DNA of 64,000 bases from positions 25,744 through 89,743 of the forward strand of contig LJZQ01000014.1 of NCBI GenBank assembly GCA_001314845.1, read 5' to 3'. The position numbers were made by a program, and so were the translations under genes. Shown here one piece after another: positions 32,391-41,714 of this stretch (the stretch's first letter is position 1; each line of letters opens with the position of its first letter). This DNA is from Marinobacter excellens HL-55 (GTDB taxonomy: Bacteria; Pseudomonadota; Gammaproteobacteria; Pseudomonadales; Oleiphilaceae). The notes beneath the pieces were generated by a model. The model did not search any database. It was not told where the DNA came from and worked only from the letters and a program-made list of their open reading frames with translations.

Positions 32391-35024
32391 ATGTTCTCCA
32401 GAAACGCTCTGGTTGCAGCCGTTATGCTGGGTTTGGTGGGGTGTGGGGGCTCGGGTTCAGAGAACGCTTCCGAGAATGCCAACGCCCAGGGCCCGGGCCC
32501 GACGGTTCCGGGCAATACGTCGCCCGGTCAGTCCGATGGCAACAGAGGTTTGCCAGTGGGTGAGGGCGATGTGCGGGTTCTGTCCAATCGCGCCGACCTG
32601 ATCAGCGGTGGCGATGCCCTGATCGACATCGATGTCGCCAACCCCGATGCAGCCCGCGTATTGCTGAACGGCCTGGATGTCACCGGGCAGTTTACGTTGA
32701 TGGAGGCTGGCCAGCTGCGTGGCCTTATGACCGGCCTCGCGCTGGGTGAGAACACGCTGGAAGTGCTTCTGGATAACCGCAGTAGCCGGCTGGTGAAGAC
32801 CATCACCAATCACCCAAAAGGTGGGCCGGTATTCTCTGGCCCCCAGGTTCAGCCCTGGACCTGCACCAACCCTGCCGCGATGGATGAGCAGTGTAACCAG
32901 CCGCCGGAATACCGGTTCAAGTATGTCCCTGCTGAGAAGCTGAGCCGCCTGCTCACTGAATTTGATCCGCAGGATCCTGGCCTGCCCGAGGCGTTCCTGC
33001 CCTACGACCCGGAGAACCCTCCGGCGGATGAGGACATTGCCACGGTAACCACGGATGAAGGTATCGAAATGCCTTTCATTGTTCGCGTTGAGCTGGGCGT
33101 GTTGAACCGGGACCGTTACCAGATCATGTCGTTGTTCCAGCCTGGCAGCGACTGGACGGCCCTGAGCCCCCAGGAGCAATGGAACAGCAAAGTGTTGATC
33201 CACCATGGTGGCAACGTCGGGGTCAGTTACGGTGTGGGTAGCCCACCCAACGGCGATATCTCCGGGCTAACCAACGGCAACGAACTGTTATTGGGTGACA
33301 GCATTTCGGTAGCCTTGGCTCGGGGGTTTGTGACCCTGTCGACCGCTCAGGCGAACCTCGGCCACAACGTGAATCTGGTGACCGCTGCAGAGTCTTTGAT
33401 GATGGCCAAAGAGCACATTATCGAGAACTATGGCCCCGTCCGTTACACCATCGGCACCGGCTGCTCGGGTGGGGCCATTGCCCAGCAACATGTGGCCAAT
33501 GCCTATCCCGGTATCTATCAGGGCCTGATTGTGCAGTGCTCCTACCCGGATGTCTGGACTACGGCTACCCAGTTTGCCGATTACAACCTGATCAGTAACT
33601 ATCTCGGGTTGCAGGTGCCCGAGGAGCCTGAGGGATTCTTTTCCTTCCTTGGTGACTTGTTAACCAATACTCTGCTACCCACCCAGTGGCCGTTCATTTA
33701 CGGGCATTTGCCGATCAATCCGGTGGCGTCTGATCTGGCCTTCTTCCCGGCGGCTTACCCGGATCAGGAGGATTGCCGGCGGCTGCAAGAGGGTGTTGAG
33801 GTCTACCATCCGGAAGAGCGCCCGGATGGCCTGCGCTGTGGCCTGATCGATTACATGGTCAGTCAGTTTGGCGAGCGGCCACCGGAAGTTTGGTCTGAGA
33901 ATGAACAACTGCTGGGGCGCGGATTTGCCGGCATTCCGCTGGATAACGAAGGCGTTCAGTACGGCCTGAAGGCCCTGCAGCAGGGGTATATTAATGGCGA
34001 CCAGTTCCTGGATCTGAACCGCGAAATTGGCGGTTTCAACGTGGATATCAAGTACCAGGCCGAACGCACCCGGGGTGACATCCAGGCGATCACCAACGCC
34101 TACCGCACCGGTGCCATCAATACCGCGGAGAATCTTGCGGGTGTGCCGATGATTGACCTGCGCGGGCCAGATCCGGGTCTTGCCCACGATGCCTACCATT
34201 CCTGGCAAACCCGTGCCCGCATTGAGGAGGTTCAGGGCCATTCGCTCAACCACGTGATCTGGTACGGCGCCTTCCCGATTGCCGGGGATACCGTGTTTAC
34301 CACCGAGGCACTGTTGACCATGGACCAGTGGTTGGCCGGTATTGAGGCGGATGAGCGGCAGGACACCCTACCTGAGAAGGTCATTCGTAACCGCCCCGGT
34401 TTCGCCCGTGATCGCTGTTTGTCATTGTCTGGCGCCACCGCCGAGTGGGGTATGATCCTGCCGCTCACCGGCGGCCTGTTGTATCCGGATCCCTTGCTGC
34501 CGGGCCTCGAACTCTTGCCGACCAATCGATTGCCGGCAGAGATTGGGGAGATCCTGGATGTGGCGACCAATCAGGTGTGTGGTCTCGATCTGGGCGCTCT
34601 TGGCTTGCCATCGCTGGTGACCGATCTGCTGGCACCGATCACAGACCCGATTGTTGAGACTCAGGCCTTGCTGGTGCAAACGCGGTTCGGCACGCCCAGA
34701 ACCGTGGCCGGGGACGATATTCGCACCCTGAACAACAAGTGCCAGCTCAAGCCGGTGGATCCTCAGGACTATCCGGCCAATCTGCTGCTGGGCATTTACA
34801 CGCCGGAGAAATTCGCCCAGAAAGTGGCTGAAATCTTCCCGGATGGGGTGTGCGACTACAGCAAGCCGCCCGTAGGTCACGGGCCAACGGTTACCTGGAT
34901 GCATTATGGGGATGCCCAGGATGTGGTCTATGGCGGAGCGCCGATAGCACAGAGCGACAAACCGGTCGCCGGGTGGGCTTCTGAGGCATTTAACGTGACG
35001 CTATCCAGCAATCGCCCTGATTGA
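32391..35024 (+). CDS. DUF6351-type lipoprotein, esterase-like
   Basis: An 877-residue probable lipoprotein: MFSRNALVAAVMLGLVGCGG has a lipobox LVGC with Cys18 as the lipidation site, followed by a Gly/Ser/Pro-rich linker. The main body resembles large alpha/beta-hydrolase-like proteins of the DUF6351 group. A GTGCSGGAIAQQ nucleophile elbow with Ser at about 365 and HDAYHSWQTRAR further on may supply catalytic residues. Substrate unknown; related proteins are sometimes annotated in polyester or steroid-ester degradation. Monocistronic, with GAGG before ATG and a strong terminator downstream. Confidence 0.7.
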   Translation: MFSRNALVAAVMLGLVGCGGSGSENASENANAQGPGPTVPGNTSPGQSDGNRGLPVGEGDVRVLSNRADLISGGDALIDIDVANPDAARVLLNGLDVTGQFTLMEAGQLRGLMTGLALGENTLEVLLDNRSSRLVKTITNHPKGGPVFSGPQVQPWTCTNPAAMDEQCNQPPEYRFKYVPAEKLSRLLTEFDPQDPGLPEAFLPYDPENPPADEDIATVTTDEGIEMPFIVRVELGVLNRDRYQIMSLFQPGSDWTALSPQEQWNSKVLIHHGGNVGVSYGVGSPPNGDISGLTNGNELLLGDSISVALARGFVTLSTAQANLGHNVNLVTAAESLMMAKEHIIENYGPVRYTIGTGCSGGAIAQQHVANAYPGIYQGLIVQCSYPDVWTTATQFADYNLISNYLGLQVPEEPEGFFSFLGDLLTNTLLPTQWPFIYGHLPINPVASDLAFFPAAYPDQEDCRRLQEGVEVYHPEERPDGLRCGLIDYMVSQFGERPPEVWSENEQLLGRGFAGIPLDNEGVQYGLKALQQGYINGDQFLDLNREIGGFNVDIKYQAERTRGDIQAITNAYRTGAINTAENLAGVPMIDLRGPDPGLAHDAYHSWQTRARIEEVQGHSLNHVIWYGAFPIAGDTVFTTEALLTMDQWLAGIEADERQDTLPEKVIRNRPGFARDRCLSLSGATAEWGMILPLTGGLLYPDPLLPGLELLPTNRLPAEIGEILDVATNQVCGLDLGALGLPSLVTDLLAPITDPIVETQALLVQTRFGTPRTVAGDDIRTLNNKCQLKPVDPQDYPANLLLGIYTPEKFAQKVAEIFPDGVCDYSKPPVGHGPTVTWMHYGDAQDVVYGGAPIAQSDKPVAGWASEAFNVTLSSNRPD

Positions 35025-35065
35025 TCGCTTAAGCCATCAAAACGGGCGCGTCACCGTTGCCCTGG

Positions 35066-35101
35066 CCGGGGATTCCTCCTAGAATCCCCGGTTGTGTTTT
35101 T
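35066..35101 (+). terminator. Rho-independent terminator after the lipoprotein gene
   Basis: CCGGGGATTC / GAATCCCCGG, 10-bp stem with a 6-base loop, followed by TTGTGTTTTT. Confidence 0.85.
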
Positions 35102-35146
35102 GCATCAGGACGATGCAACCCCCAAACCAAGGAAGGAGATCGCCGA

Positions 35147-36559
35147 ATGGATGATTGGCAAGCCTGCCTGGCGCCTCAGTGCCAAACTGCCTTACTGCAA
35201 GCCCGAGAAAACGTTGCCAGCCGCGGTGGCTCCGTTATTACCGTTGAAGACTTCCTACTGGCGTTGCTCGACGCCGTTCCTGATGTTGTCCCGTTTCTGA
35301 AACGCCAGGGCGTTGATCTGGATGAGCTGGTGCGCACAATTCAGGGCGAGCAGCCGATTGTCGCCGAAGTGTATGGCGATGGAGACCTGTCGTCTCAGCT
35401 TATCTACTGGATTTCTGAGACTCGCGAGGCCATCGAATCACCCTGGCTGGATTGGCCACAGTTGTTGCGCGGTCTGGTCTGTTGTGCGGAACGCTTGCAG
35501 GACAAAGCCTATGTGGCGGTGCTGGAGCTTGTCAGCCACTGGCCAATGAGCCCGTGTGAGTCGTTAGCGCCGCAAGTGGCTTCAGCGCCGGAGTTTATGC
35601 CGGTGACCGTGACAGATCCAGCCTGGTTGCAGTTGGCGGAGGATGTGGCTGTTGTTTTGTCGGCCAACAAACAGGCACTGGTGTGGGTGTATGGCGCTCG
35701 GGGTAGCGGCAAAAGTGCCTGGTTGAGCCTGTTGCTGGCGACACCGGGACTGTCCTGGGTGCAAATGGATCTTCGTCGCCAGGCGGAGGTGATGGCGTCT
35801 GATCAGCCGGTGGTTCCGGCCGCCGGTAATGAGCGCACGGATTGGCCCGCACTGGTCCTTGATAATGTGTCGCCCTCTGATGTGGTGGCGTTCTTGGCGC
35901 AGCCGGACGGCACAGCTCGGGAATTGCTGACCAGCTGGCAAGGGCCGATACTGATGCTGGCCGCTGCCGGCGAGCCACGGGCGCATCAGGACGAGCGTCG
36001 ATTGTCGGCTTTGCTGGGGCGTGATCTCGACTTGATGGCGCTGCCTGGTATCAGCGCGGTGCAGCGTATGGCTATTCTGAGTGCTCATCAACCGGCGATC
36101 GAAAAGCGCTGGAATATTCAGATTGCTCCGGCGACGATGCAGTTTGCGGCTTCCTGTCGTAGCCAGTGCCTCGCAACGCCGGGCGCAATGCTGGAGTGGC
36201 TGCAAAGGGCGGCTGCAAGGTTGGACTTGTTCGCCGCTCGGGGACCACTGAATGCCCTTGCCGGCGCCGCACAACATGAAACGCTTCGACGGCAATCTCT
36301 GGTCGCCATGGCCCGGGGGGAAGACTGGCAAGTGGCCGAAGCGGCGATGAAAACCGTGGAGATTGAGCAGGCTGCTGCCGAGGTAATCTGGCACGAGCGT
36401 AAGCGGGCAGGAACCCTGCGACGGCTCATGGTGGAAGATCTGCGTGCAGAACTGGAACGCTGGCTTGCAGCCAGGCCCGGGCCGGTTCACTATGTGCGGC
36501 ATTGTGATCAACAGCAGGGAGATTCCTCGGGTGCAGGATCTGGAAATTTACATTCGTGA
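35147..36559 (+). CDS. Clp N-domain protein with a divergent P-loop domain
   Basis: A 470-residue protein. Residues 1-150 match the Clp_N double repeat (VITVEDFLLALLDAVPDVVPF and the second repeat near WLDWPQLLRGLVCCAERL). A P-loop GARGSGKS lies at about 183-190, with a Walker B-like WPALVLDNV at about 237-245. The second AAA+ module of ClpA/B/V is missing and the total is about half their length, so it is not a normal unfoldase. It could be a regulatory ATPase using the Clp N-domain for substrate or sheath binding. AAGGAGAT precedes ATG 35147. It overlaps the small gene that follows. Confidence 0.7.
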   Translation: MDDWQACLAPQCQTALLQARENVASRGGSVITVEDFLLALLDAVPDVVPFLKRQGVDLDELVRTIQGEQPIVAEVYGDGDLSSQLIYWISETREAIESPWLDWPQLLRGLVCCAERLQDKAYVAVLELVSHWPMSPCESLAPQVASAPEFMPVTVTDPAWLQLAEDVAVVLSANKQALVWVYGARGSGKSAWLSLLLATPGLSWVQMDLRRQAEVMASDQPVVPAAGNERTDWPALVLDNVSPSDVVAFLAQPDGTARELLTSWQGPILMLAAAGEPRAHQDERRLSALLGRDLDLMALPGISAVQRMAILSAHQPAIEKRWNIQIAPATMQFAASCRSQCLATPGAMLEWLQRAAARLDLFAARGPLNALAGAAQHETLRRQSLVAMARGEDWQVAEAAMKTVEIEQAAAEVIWHERKRAGTLRRLMVEDLRAELERWLAARPGPVHYVRHCDQQQGDSSGAGSGNLHS

Positions 36560-36905
36560 TCTCAAGCCGGGCGCCGTATTCGGGTGGCTTGAAGGGCAGT
36601 TGGACCAGCTGCAGCTGGATGACAGTGATGTGGCGTCGGTGATGAAGGGGAGCGCCCTTTATGACGGTGCGCATCTTCGTATCACTCTGTATCCTGGCGC
36701 CTTTGGCAAACGCTTTACCTCGTTGTTACTGGAAGGCGATCGGTTGCCCTGGAGCAGTGACCTGGAGTGTGCCCGTAGCGCCTGGAGGGCAGTGGAAACC
36801 GAGATTCGCTGCAGTCCTGGTGACTGGAAGGAAGGTGAGCCGGTGGATGAGGACAAGTGGTGGCGGTTAGACCACCGAGGGGAGCATCAGGTCGTTTGGA
36901 ATTAA
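36531..36905 (+). CDS. Small conserved protein of unknown function coupled to the Clp_N protein
   Basis: A 124-residue soluble protein (VQDLEIYIRDLKPGAVFGWL...LLLEGDRLPWSSDLECARSA). A GTG at 36531 preceded by AGGGAGA at a spacing of eight is the best start; an ATG at 36492 in the same frame lacks such a site. It overlaps the Clp_N gene by 29 bases, so the two are probably co-translated and may interact. No family is recognised. A strong terminator follows. Confidence 0.65.
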   Translation: MQDLEIYIRDLKPGAVFGWLEGQLDQLQLDDSDVASVMKGSALYDGAHLRITLYPGAFGKRFTSLLLEGDRLPWSSDLECARSAWRAVETEIRCSPGDWKEGEPVDEDKWWRLDHRGEHQVVWN

Positions 36906-36929
36906 GACATCATCAAACGAGCGGGTAAC

Positions 36930-36959
36930 AAAAAGGCAGCCAGTAACGGCTGCCTTTTT
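36930..36959. terminator. Bidirectional terminator
   Basis: GGCAGCC / GGCTGCC stem with AGTAAC loop, flanked by AAAAA and TTTTT, so it can end both the plus-strand small gene and the minus-strand cold-shock gene. Confidence 0.92.
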
Positions 36960-36977
36960 GGTTCTGCAGAGTGACGT

Positions 36978-37535
36978 TTAATCGCTCAGGGTAGACACGT
37001 TATCTGCCTGCAGGCCTTTGTCGGCTTCGACTACGTTGAACCGGACCAGCTGGCCCTGGCGCAGTACGCGGCGGCCACGACCACGGATGGCGCGGAAATG
37101 CACAAAGATCTCGTCGCCACTGTCACGGACGATAAAGCCAAATCCTTTTTTGACGTTGAACCATTTGACGGTACCTTCTTCGTCACCCTCGGGTGTGGTG
37201 TCGTCAAAGTCGTCTTCTTCATCATCGTCGTACACGTTGCTTTGCTGGCTGGCGCGTGCTGGGCGGCTTTGGGTTCGAGCTGCCGGTTTTGGCTGTTTGG
37301 TTGCAAGCGCCACGGTCAAAAAGCCGGTGATGCCAAATACTGCAAAGGCAATCAGGTAGGCAGCAAGGCCGCCAACGCTGCCCAGTGCTTCAGCGATGTT
37401 GCCTGCGCTGAGGGCGGCGAGGAATTGCGGTGCAACGGACAGCAACAGGAACAGTACCAGAGGTGCCGGAATGGCGATCATAAGGGAAAGGCGGATCGCT
37501 TTGGCTGGATTACGCATTGGCTGAATATTCTCCAT
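36978..37535 (-). CDS. Membrane-anchored cold-shock-domain protein
   Basis: A 185-residue protein from ATG 37535 (or 179 residues from ATG 37517, which has GGAG twelve bases before it). Two hydrophobic helices lie at the N-terminus (LSLMIAIPAPLVLFLLLSV and AAYLIAFAVFGITGFLTVAL). They are followed by a basic, proline-rich stretch, a highly acidic linker (YDDDEEDDFDDTTPEGDEEG) and a complete cold-shock domain: GTVKWFNVKKGFGFIVRD with RNP-1 KGFGFI, and RNP-2 IFVHFR. This domain binds single-stranded RNA or DNA. Tethering it to the membrane is uncommon and suggests local RNA binding at the inner membrane. Confidence 0.88.
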   Translation of the reverse strand: MENIQPMRNPAKAIRLSLMIAIPAPLVLFLLLSVAPQFLAALSAGNIAEALGSVGGLAAYLIAFAVFGITGFLTVALATKQPKPAARTQSRPARASQQSNVYDDDEEDDFDDTTPEGDEEGTVKWFNVKKGFGFIVRDSGDEIFVHFRAIRGRGRRVLRQGQLVRFNVVEADKGLQADNVSTLSD

Positions 37536-37659
37536 AATTAACACTAACGATAAAAAGCCGGACATCGGGTAACATGGCACGCCCGGCCAATGAACGCCGC
37601 CAACGATGGCGGTAAAAGGCGGCATGATAACAGATTACGGAAAGGACTGACCAAACCTC

Positions 37660-37878
37660 ATGAGTAAAAACACCCTCGAAGACCGACTCGCGGAACTGGA
37701 AATGCGACTTGCGTTCCAGGATGACGTGATTAACATCCTGAGCGAGCAGGTGGCGAAGCAGGAAATGGATCTTCGGGAACTGTGGGAGGCGAAGCGGTTA
37801 ATGCATAAGCAGTTGAGGGATATGGCGCCTTCGAATATCAAGTCTGAGCAGGATGAGACGCCGCCTCCGCATTATTGA
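37660..37878 (+). CDS. slyX: SlyX family protein
   Basis: A 72-residue coiled-coil protein with the SlyX pattern LEDRLAELEMRLAFQDDVIN, LSEQVAKQEMDLRELWEAKR and a C-terminal PPPHY end. Function is unknown. It diverges from the cold-shock gene. Confidence 0.9.
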   Translation: MSKNTLEDRLAELEMRLAFQDDVINILSEQVAKQEMDLRELWEAKRLMHKQLRDMAPSNIKSEQDETPPPHY

Positions 37879-37896
37879 TTTTTAAACTTCGGAGTT

Positions 37897-37952
37897 GGGG
37901 GTCAGACCCCCGCGCGGCCTGAGGGCCCAAAGACGCGCGTGGGTCTGACCCC
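37897..37952. repeat. 56-nt palindromic repeat element, full copy
   Basis: Nearly identical to the copy at 14159-14213: the same outer arms, the same CGCGCGGCC and AAAGACGCGCG inner parts, differing mainly at TGAGGGCCC versus CTAAGGCCC in the centre. It again lies between convergent genes (slyX and dapE). Confidence 0.88.
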
Positions 37953-37962
37953 TCAGCGCGAA

Positions 37963-39111
<1,149 letters not shown>

Positions 39112-40140
39112 TTAGTTGTTGGCGTGAAGTTCTTCGTTCAGCTCAATGGCTGACTTGTTGGTTTTGCACTCCACGGCGCCGGTCTGGCTATTGCGGCGGA
39201 ACAGCAAGTCGTTCTTGCCAGCCAGGTCGCGGGCTTTGATCACTTCAACCAGCGCGTTGTTATCGTCCAGCAGGGCCACTTTGGTGCCAGAGGTGATGTA
39301 CAGACCTGCTTCCACAGTGCAGCGATCGCCCAGAGGAATGCCGATGCCAGCGTTGGCGCCGAGCAGGCAGTTTTCGCCAACAGAGATGATGATGTTGCCA
39401 CCACCAGACAGGGTGCCCATGGTGGAACAGCCGCCGCCCAGATCCGAGCCTTTGCCGATCATCACGCCGGCGGAAATGCGCCCTTCGATCATGCTGGTGC
39501 CTTCGGTGCCGGCATTGAAGTTGATGAAGCCTTCGTGCATCACGGTGGTGCCTTCGCCCACGTAGGCACCCAGGCGCACTCGTGAGGTGTCGGCAATACG
39601 CACGCCCTTGGGCACCACGTAATCGGTCATCTGCGGGAACTTGTCCACTGATTTTACTTCCAGGGTACGACCTTCGATGCGGGCCTGCAGTTGGCGTGCC
39701 GGCAGCTCGTTCAGGTCGATCGCGCCTTCGTTGGTCCAGGCCAGGTTCGGCAGCAGGCCAAAGATGCCATCCAGCTTCAGGCTGTGGGGCTTGGCCAGGC
39801 GGTGGGAGATCAGATGCAGCTTGAGGTAAACCTCGGGTGTGCTGGAGGCGGTGTCATCAGTGGCCAGAATGGTCACAACAACCGGGCGCTTGCTTTGGGC
39901 GGCGCTCTCGGCCAGCTTGGCCTGGTCTGTCTGGCCCAGTTGGCGCAGGGCGTTGGCAAACTTGGCCAGTTGCTCCGACTGCACGCTGATGGCCTGGTTG
40001 CCACCGTTATAGTCCAGCGCGGTTTCAACCACGTCGATCAGGTCTTTGCCTGGGGTCATGATCGGCTGCTGGTAATACACTTCCAGCCATTCGCCCTGAT
40101 TGTTCTGGCTGCCGATGCCAATGCCGAATGCAAAACTCAT
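39112..40140 (-). CDS. dapD: Tetrahydrodipicolinate N-succinyltransferase, long (Pseudomonas-like) type
   Basis: A 342-residue left-handed beta-helix acyltransferase that uses succinyl-CoA. The C-terminal half carries hexapeptide repeats (VRLGAYVGEGTTVMHEGFIN, NAGTEGTSMIEGRISAGVMI, DLGGGCSTMGTLSGGG). It is the longer gammaproteobacterial form, about 340 residues against 274 in E. coli. It sits between the ArsC-like gene and dapE on the minus strand. Confidence 0.95.
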   Translation of the reverse strand: MSFAFGIGIGSQNNQGEWLEVYYQQPIMTPGKDLIDVVETALDYNGGNQAISVQSEQLAKFANALRQLGQTDQAKLAESAAQSKRPVVVTILATDDTASSTPEVYLKLHLISHRLAKPHSLKLDGIFGLLPNLAWTNEGAIDLNELPARQLQARIEGRTLEVKSVDKFPQMTDYVVPKGVRIADTSRVRLGAYVGEGTTVMHEGFINFNAGTEGTSMIEGRISAGVMIGKGSDLGGGCSTMGTLSGGGNIIISVGENCLLGANAGIGIPLGDRCTVEAGLYITSGTKVALLDDNNALVEVIKARDLAGKNDLLFRRNSQTGAVECKTNKSAIELNEELHANN

Positions 40141-40179
40141 CTTGTGGTTGCTCCTGTACTTAACGATTGAAATTTGGGT

Positions 40180-40515
40180 TTACCACGCAGCCCATTCGTC
40201 TGCGTTAAAGCCCACACTGACCTGACCATCCCGCTCTACCACGGGTCGTTTGATGATGGAGGTGTTCTCCAGCATGGTTTGGTGGGCAATTTGGGCGCTC
40301 ATGGTATCACGAAGCTCATCGGGAAGTTTCCGCCAGGTGGTGCCTCGTTTGTTGATCAGGGTTTCCCAGCCTACCGCGGCTTCCCACTGGCTCAGCTTCT
40401 CGCTGGTGAGGCCGTCTTTCTTGAAGTCGTGAAATTCGTAAGCAACGCCGTTCTCATCCAGCCATTTGCGGGCTTTTTTTACGGTGTCGCAGTTTTTGAT
40501 GCCGTAGATCTTCAT
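40180..40515 (-). CDS. ArsC/Spx-family thioredoxin-fold protein (YffB-like)
   Basis: A 111-residue protein beginning MKIYGIKNCDTVKKARKWLD, with a single cysteine (C10) in the active-site loop as in YffB/Spx and not the CxxC of thioredoxins. RGTTWRKLPDELRD and TSIIKRPVV complete the family pattern. Possibly a glutathione-linked reductase; arsenate reduction is not supported by context. Its ATG overlaps the dapC stop (ATGA), and dapD follows. The same placement inside dap clusters is seen in related bacteria. Confidence 0.88.
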   Translation of the reverse strand: MKIYGIKNCDTVKKARKWLDENGVAYEFHDFKKDGLTSEKLSQWEAAVGWETLINKRGTTWRKLPDELRDTMSAQIAHQTMLENTSIIKRPVVERDGQVSVGFNADEWAAW

Positions 40516-41714
40516 GCTTTCAAGCCTTTTACAAATGCGACGATCCGATGTGCCGCTTCCACGCATTCTTCCAGCGGGGCAACCAGGGCCATACGCACAC
40601 GGTTTTCACCGGGGTTGTGGTCGTCCACGGTTCGGGACAGATAGCGGCCTGGCAGCACATGCACGTTCTGCTGGGCTGACAGTTCTTTGGCGAAGGTCTC
40701 GTCGTCGATCGGGGTTTCTGGCCATAGATAGAAGCCGGCGCCCGGGAAGTCCACGTTCATGACCTCACGTAGGATGGGCACCACGGCTTCGAATTTGGTC
40801 CGGTAGGCGGCGCGATTTTCCCGCACGTGGGCCTCATCATTCCACGCGGCCATGCTGGCCAGCTGGTTGTGAATCGGCATGGCGCAGCCGTGGTAGGTAC
40901 GGTATTTCAGGTAGCCGGCCAGCACGTCGGCATCGCCCGCTACAAAGCCGGAGCGCAGGCCGGGCAGGTTGCTGCGCTTGGACAGGCTGTGGAACACAAC
41001 GCAGCGTTTGAAGTCATGACGACCAATGGCTGCGCAGGTTTGCAGCAGACCCTCAGGCGGGTTGGCTTCGTCCGGGTAGAGTTCGGAATAGCATTCGTCT
41101 GAGGCGATCAGGAAGTCATGGCGATCGGCCAGTTCGATGACTTTGACCAGGGTTTCCCGGGGCATCACCGCGCCGCTCGGGTTGCCGGGAGAACACAGGA
41201 ACAGGATCTGGCAGCTGTCCCAGACGGTGTCGGGCACGGCGTCGAAATCGGGAATAAACCCGTTACTGCCATCGCAGGGCAGGTACACCGGGTCCGCTCC
41301 GGCCAGGAAGGCTGCGCCTTCGTAGATCTGGTAGAAGGGATTCGGGCTGACGACTGTGGCGGGCTTGCTGGCGTCCACCACCGCCTGTACCAGGGCAAAA
41401 ATGGCTTCCCGAGTGCCGTTGACCGGGACCACATGGCTGGCCGGGGTCAGCGAACCTTCGGCCAGGTGAAAGCGGCGGGTTGCCCAGTCCGCGATGGTCT
41501 TGCGCAGCTCGTCAATGCCTTTGGTGGTGGGATAGTTGGCCAGTTTGTCCAGGTTGTCGGCGATCACCTGTTTTACAAATTCCGGTGATGGATGCTTGGG
41601 CTCGCCGATACCGAGAGAGATCGGTGCCAGTTGCTCCGGCACCGTGATGCCGGCTTTCAGTTTCGCCAGTTTTTCAAACGGGTAAGGATGTAGTCTGTCG
41701 AGATTGGGATTCAT
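40512..41714 (-). CDS. dapC: Succinyldiaminopimelate transaminase
   Basis: A 400-residue class I/II PLP aminotransferase. Opening MNPNLDRLHPYPFEKLAKLK is typical of DapC. The PLP lysine is in FHSLSKRSNLPGLRSGF, with CSPGNPSGAVM and SDECYSELYP as cofactor contacts. It forms N-succinyl-diaminopimelate from the keto acid, using glutamate. ATG 41714 overlaps the glnD stop (ATGA), so it is coupled to glnD upstream and to the ArsC-like gene downstream. Confidence 0.94.
   Translation of the reverse strand: MNPNLDRLHPYPFEKLAKLKAGITVPEQLAPISLGIGEPKHPSPEFVKQVIADNLDKLANYPTTKGIDELRKTIADWATRRFHLAEGSLTPASHVVPVNGTREAIFALVQAVVDASKPATVVSPNPFYQIYEGAAFLAGADPVYLPCDGSNGFIPDFDAVPDTVWDSCQILFLCSPGNPSGAVMPRETLVKVIELADRHDFLIASDECYSELYPDEANPPEGLLQTCAAIGRHDFKRCVVFHSLSKRSNLPGLRSGFVAGDADVLAGYLKYRTYHGCAMPIHNQLASMAAWNDEAHVRENRAAYRTKFEAVVPILREVMNVDFPGAGFYLWPETPIDDETFAKELSAQQNVHVLPGRYLSRTVDDHNPGENRVRMALVAPLEECVEAAHRIVAFVKGLKA

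Noticed and set aside
35582..36511. Open frame of 309 codons on the minus strand opposite the Clp_N gene
   Set aside because: His/Arg/Gln-rich shadow translation without domain features.
40180..40515. Arsenate reductase
   Set aside because: Only one cysteine in the active-site loop, no ars genes nearby, and the context is diaminopimelate synthesis; the YffB/Spx-like branch fits better.
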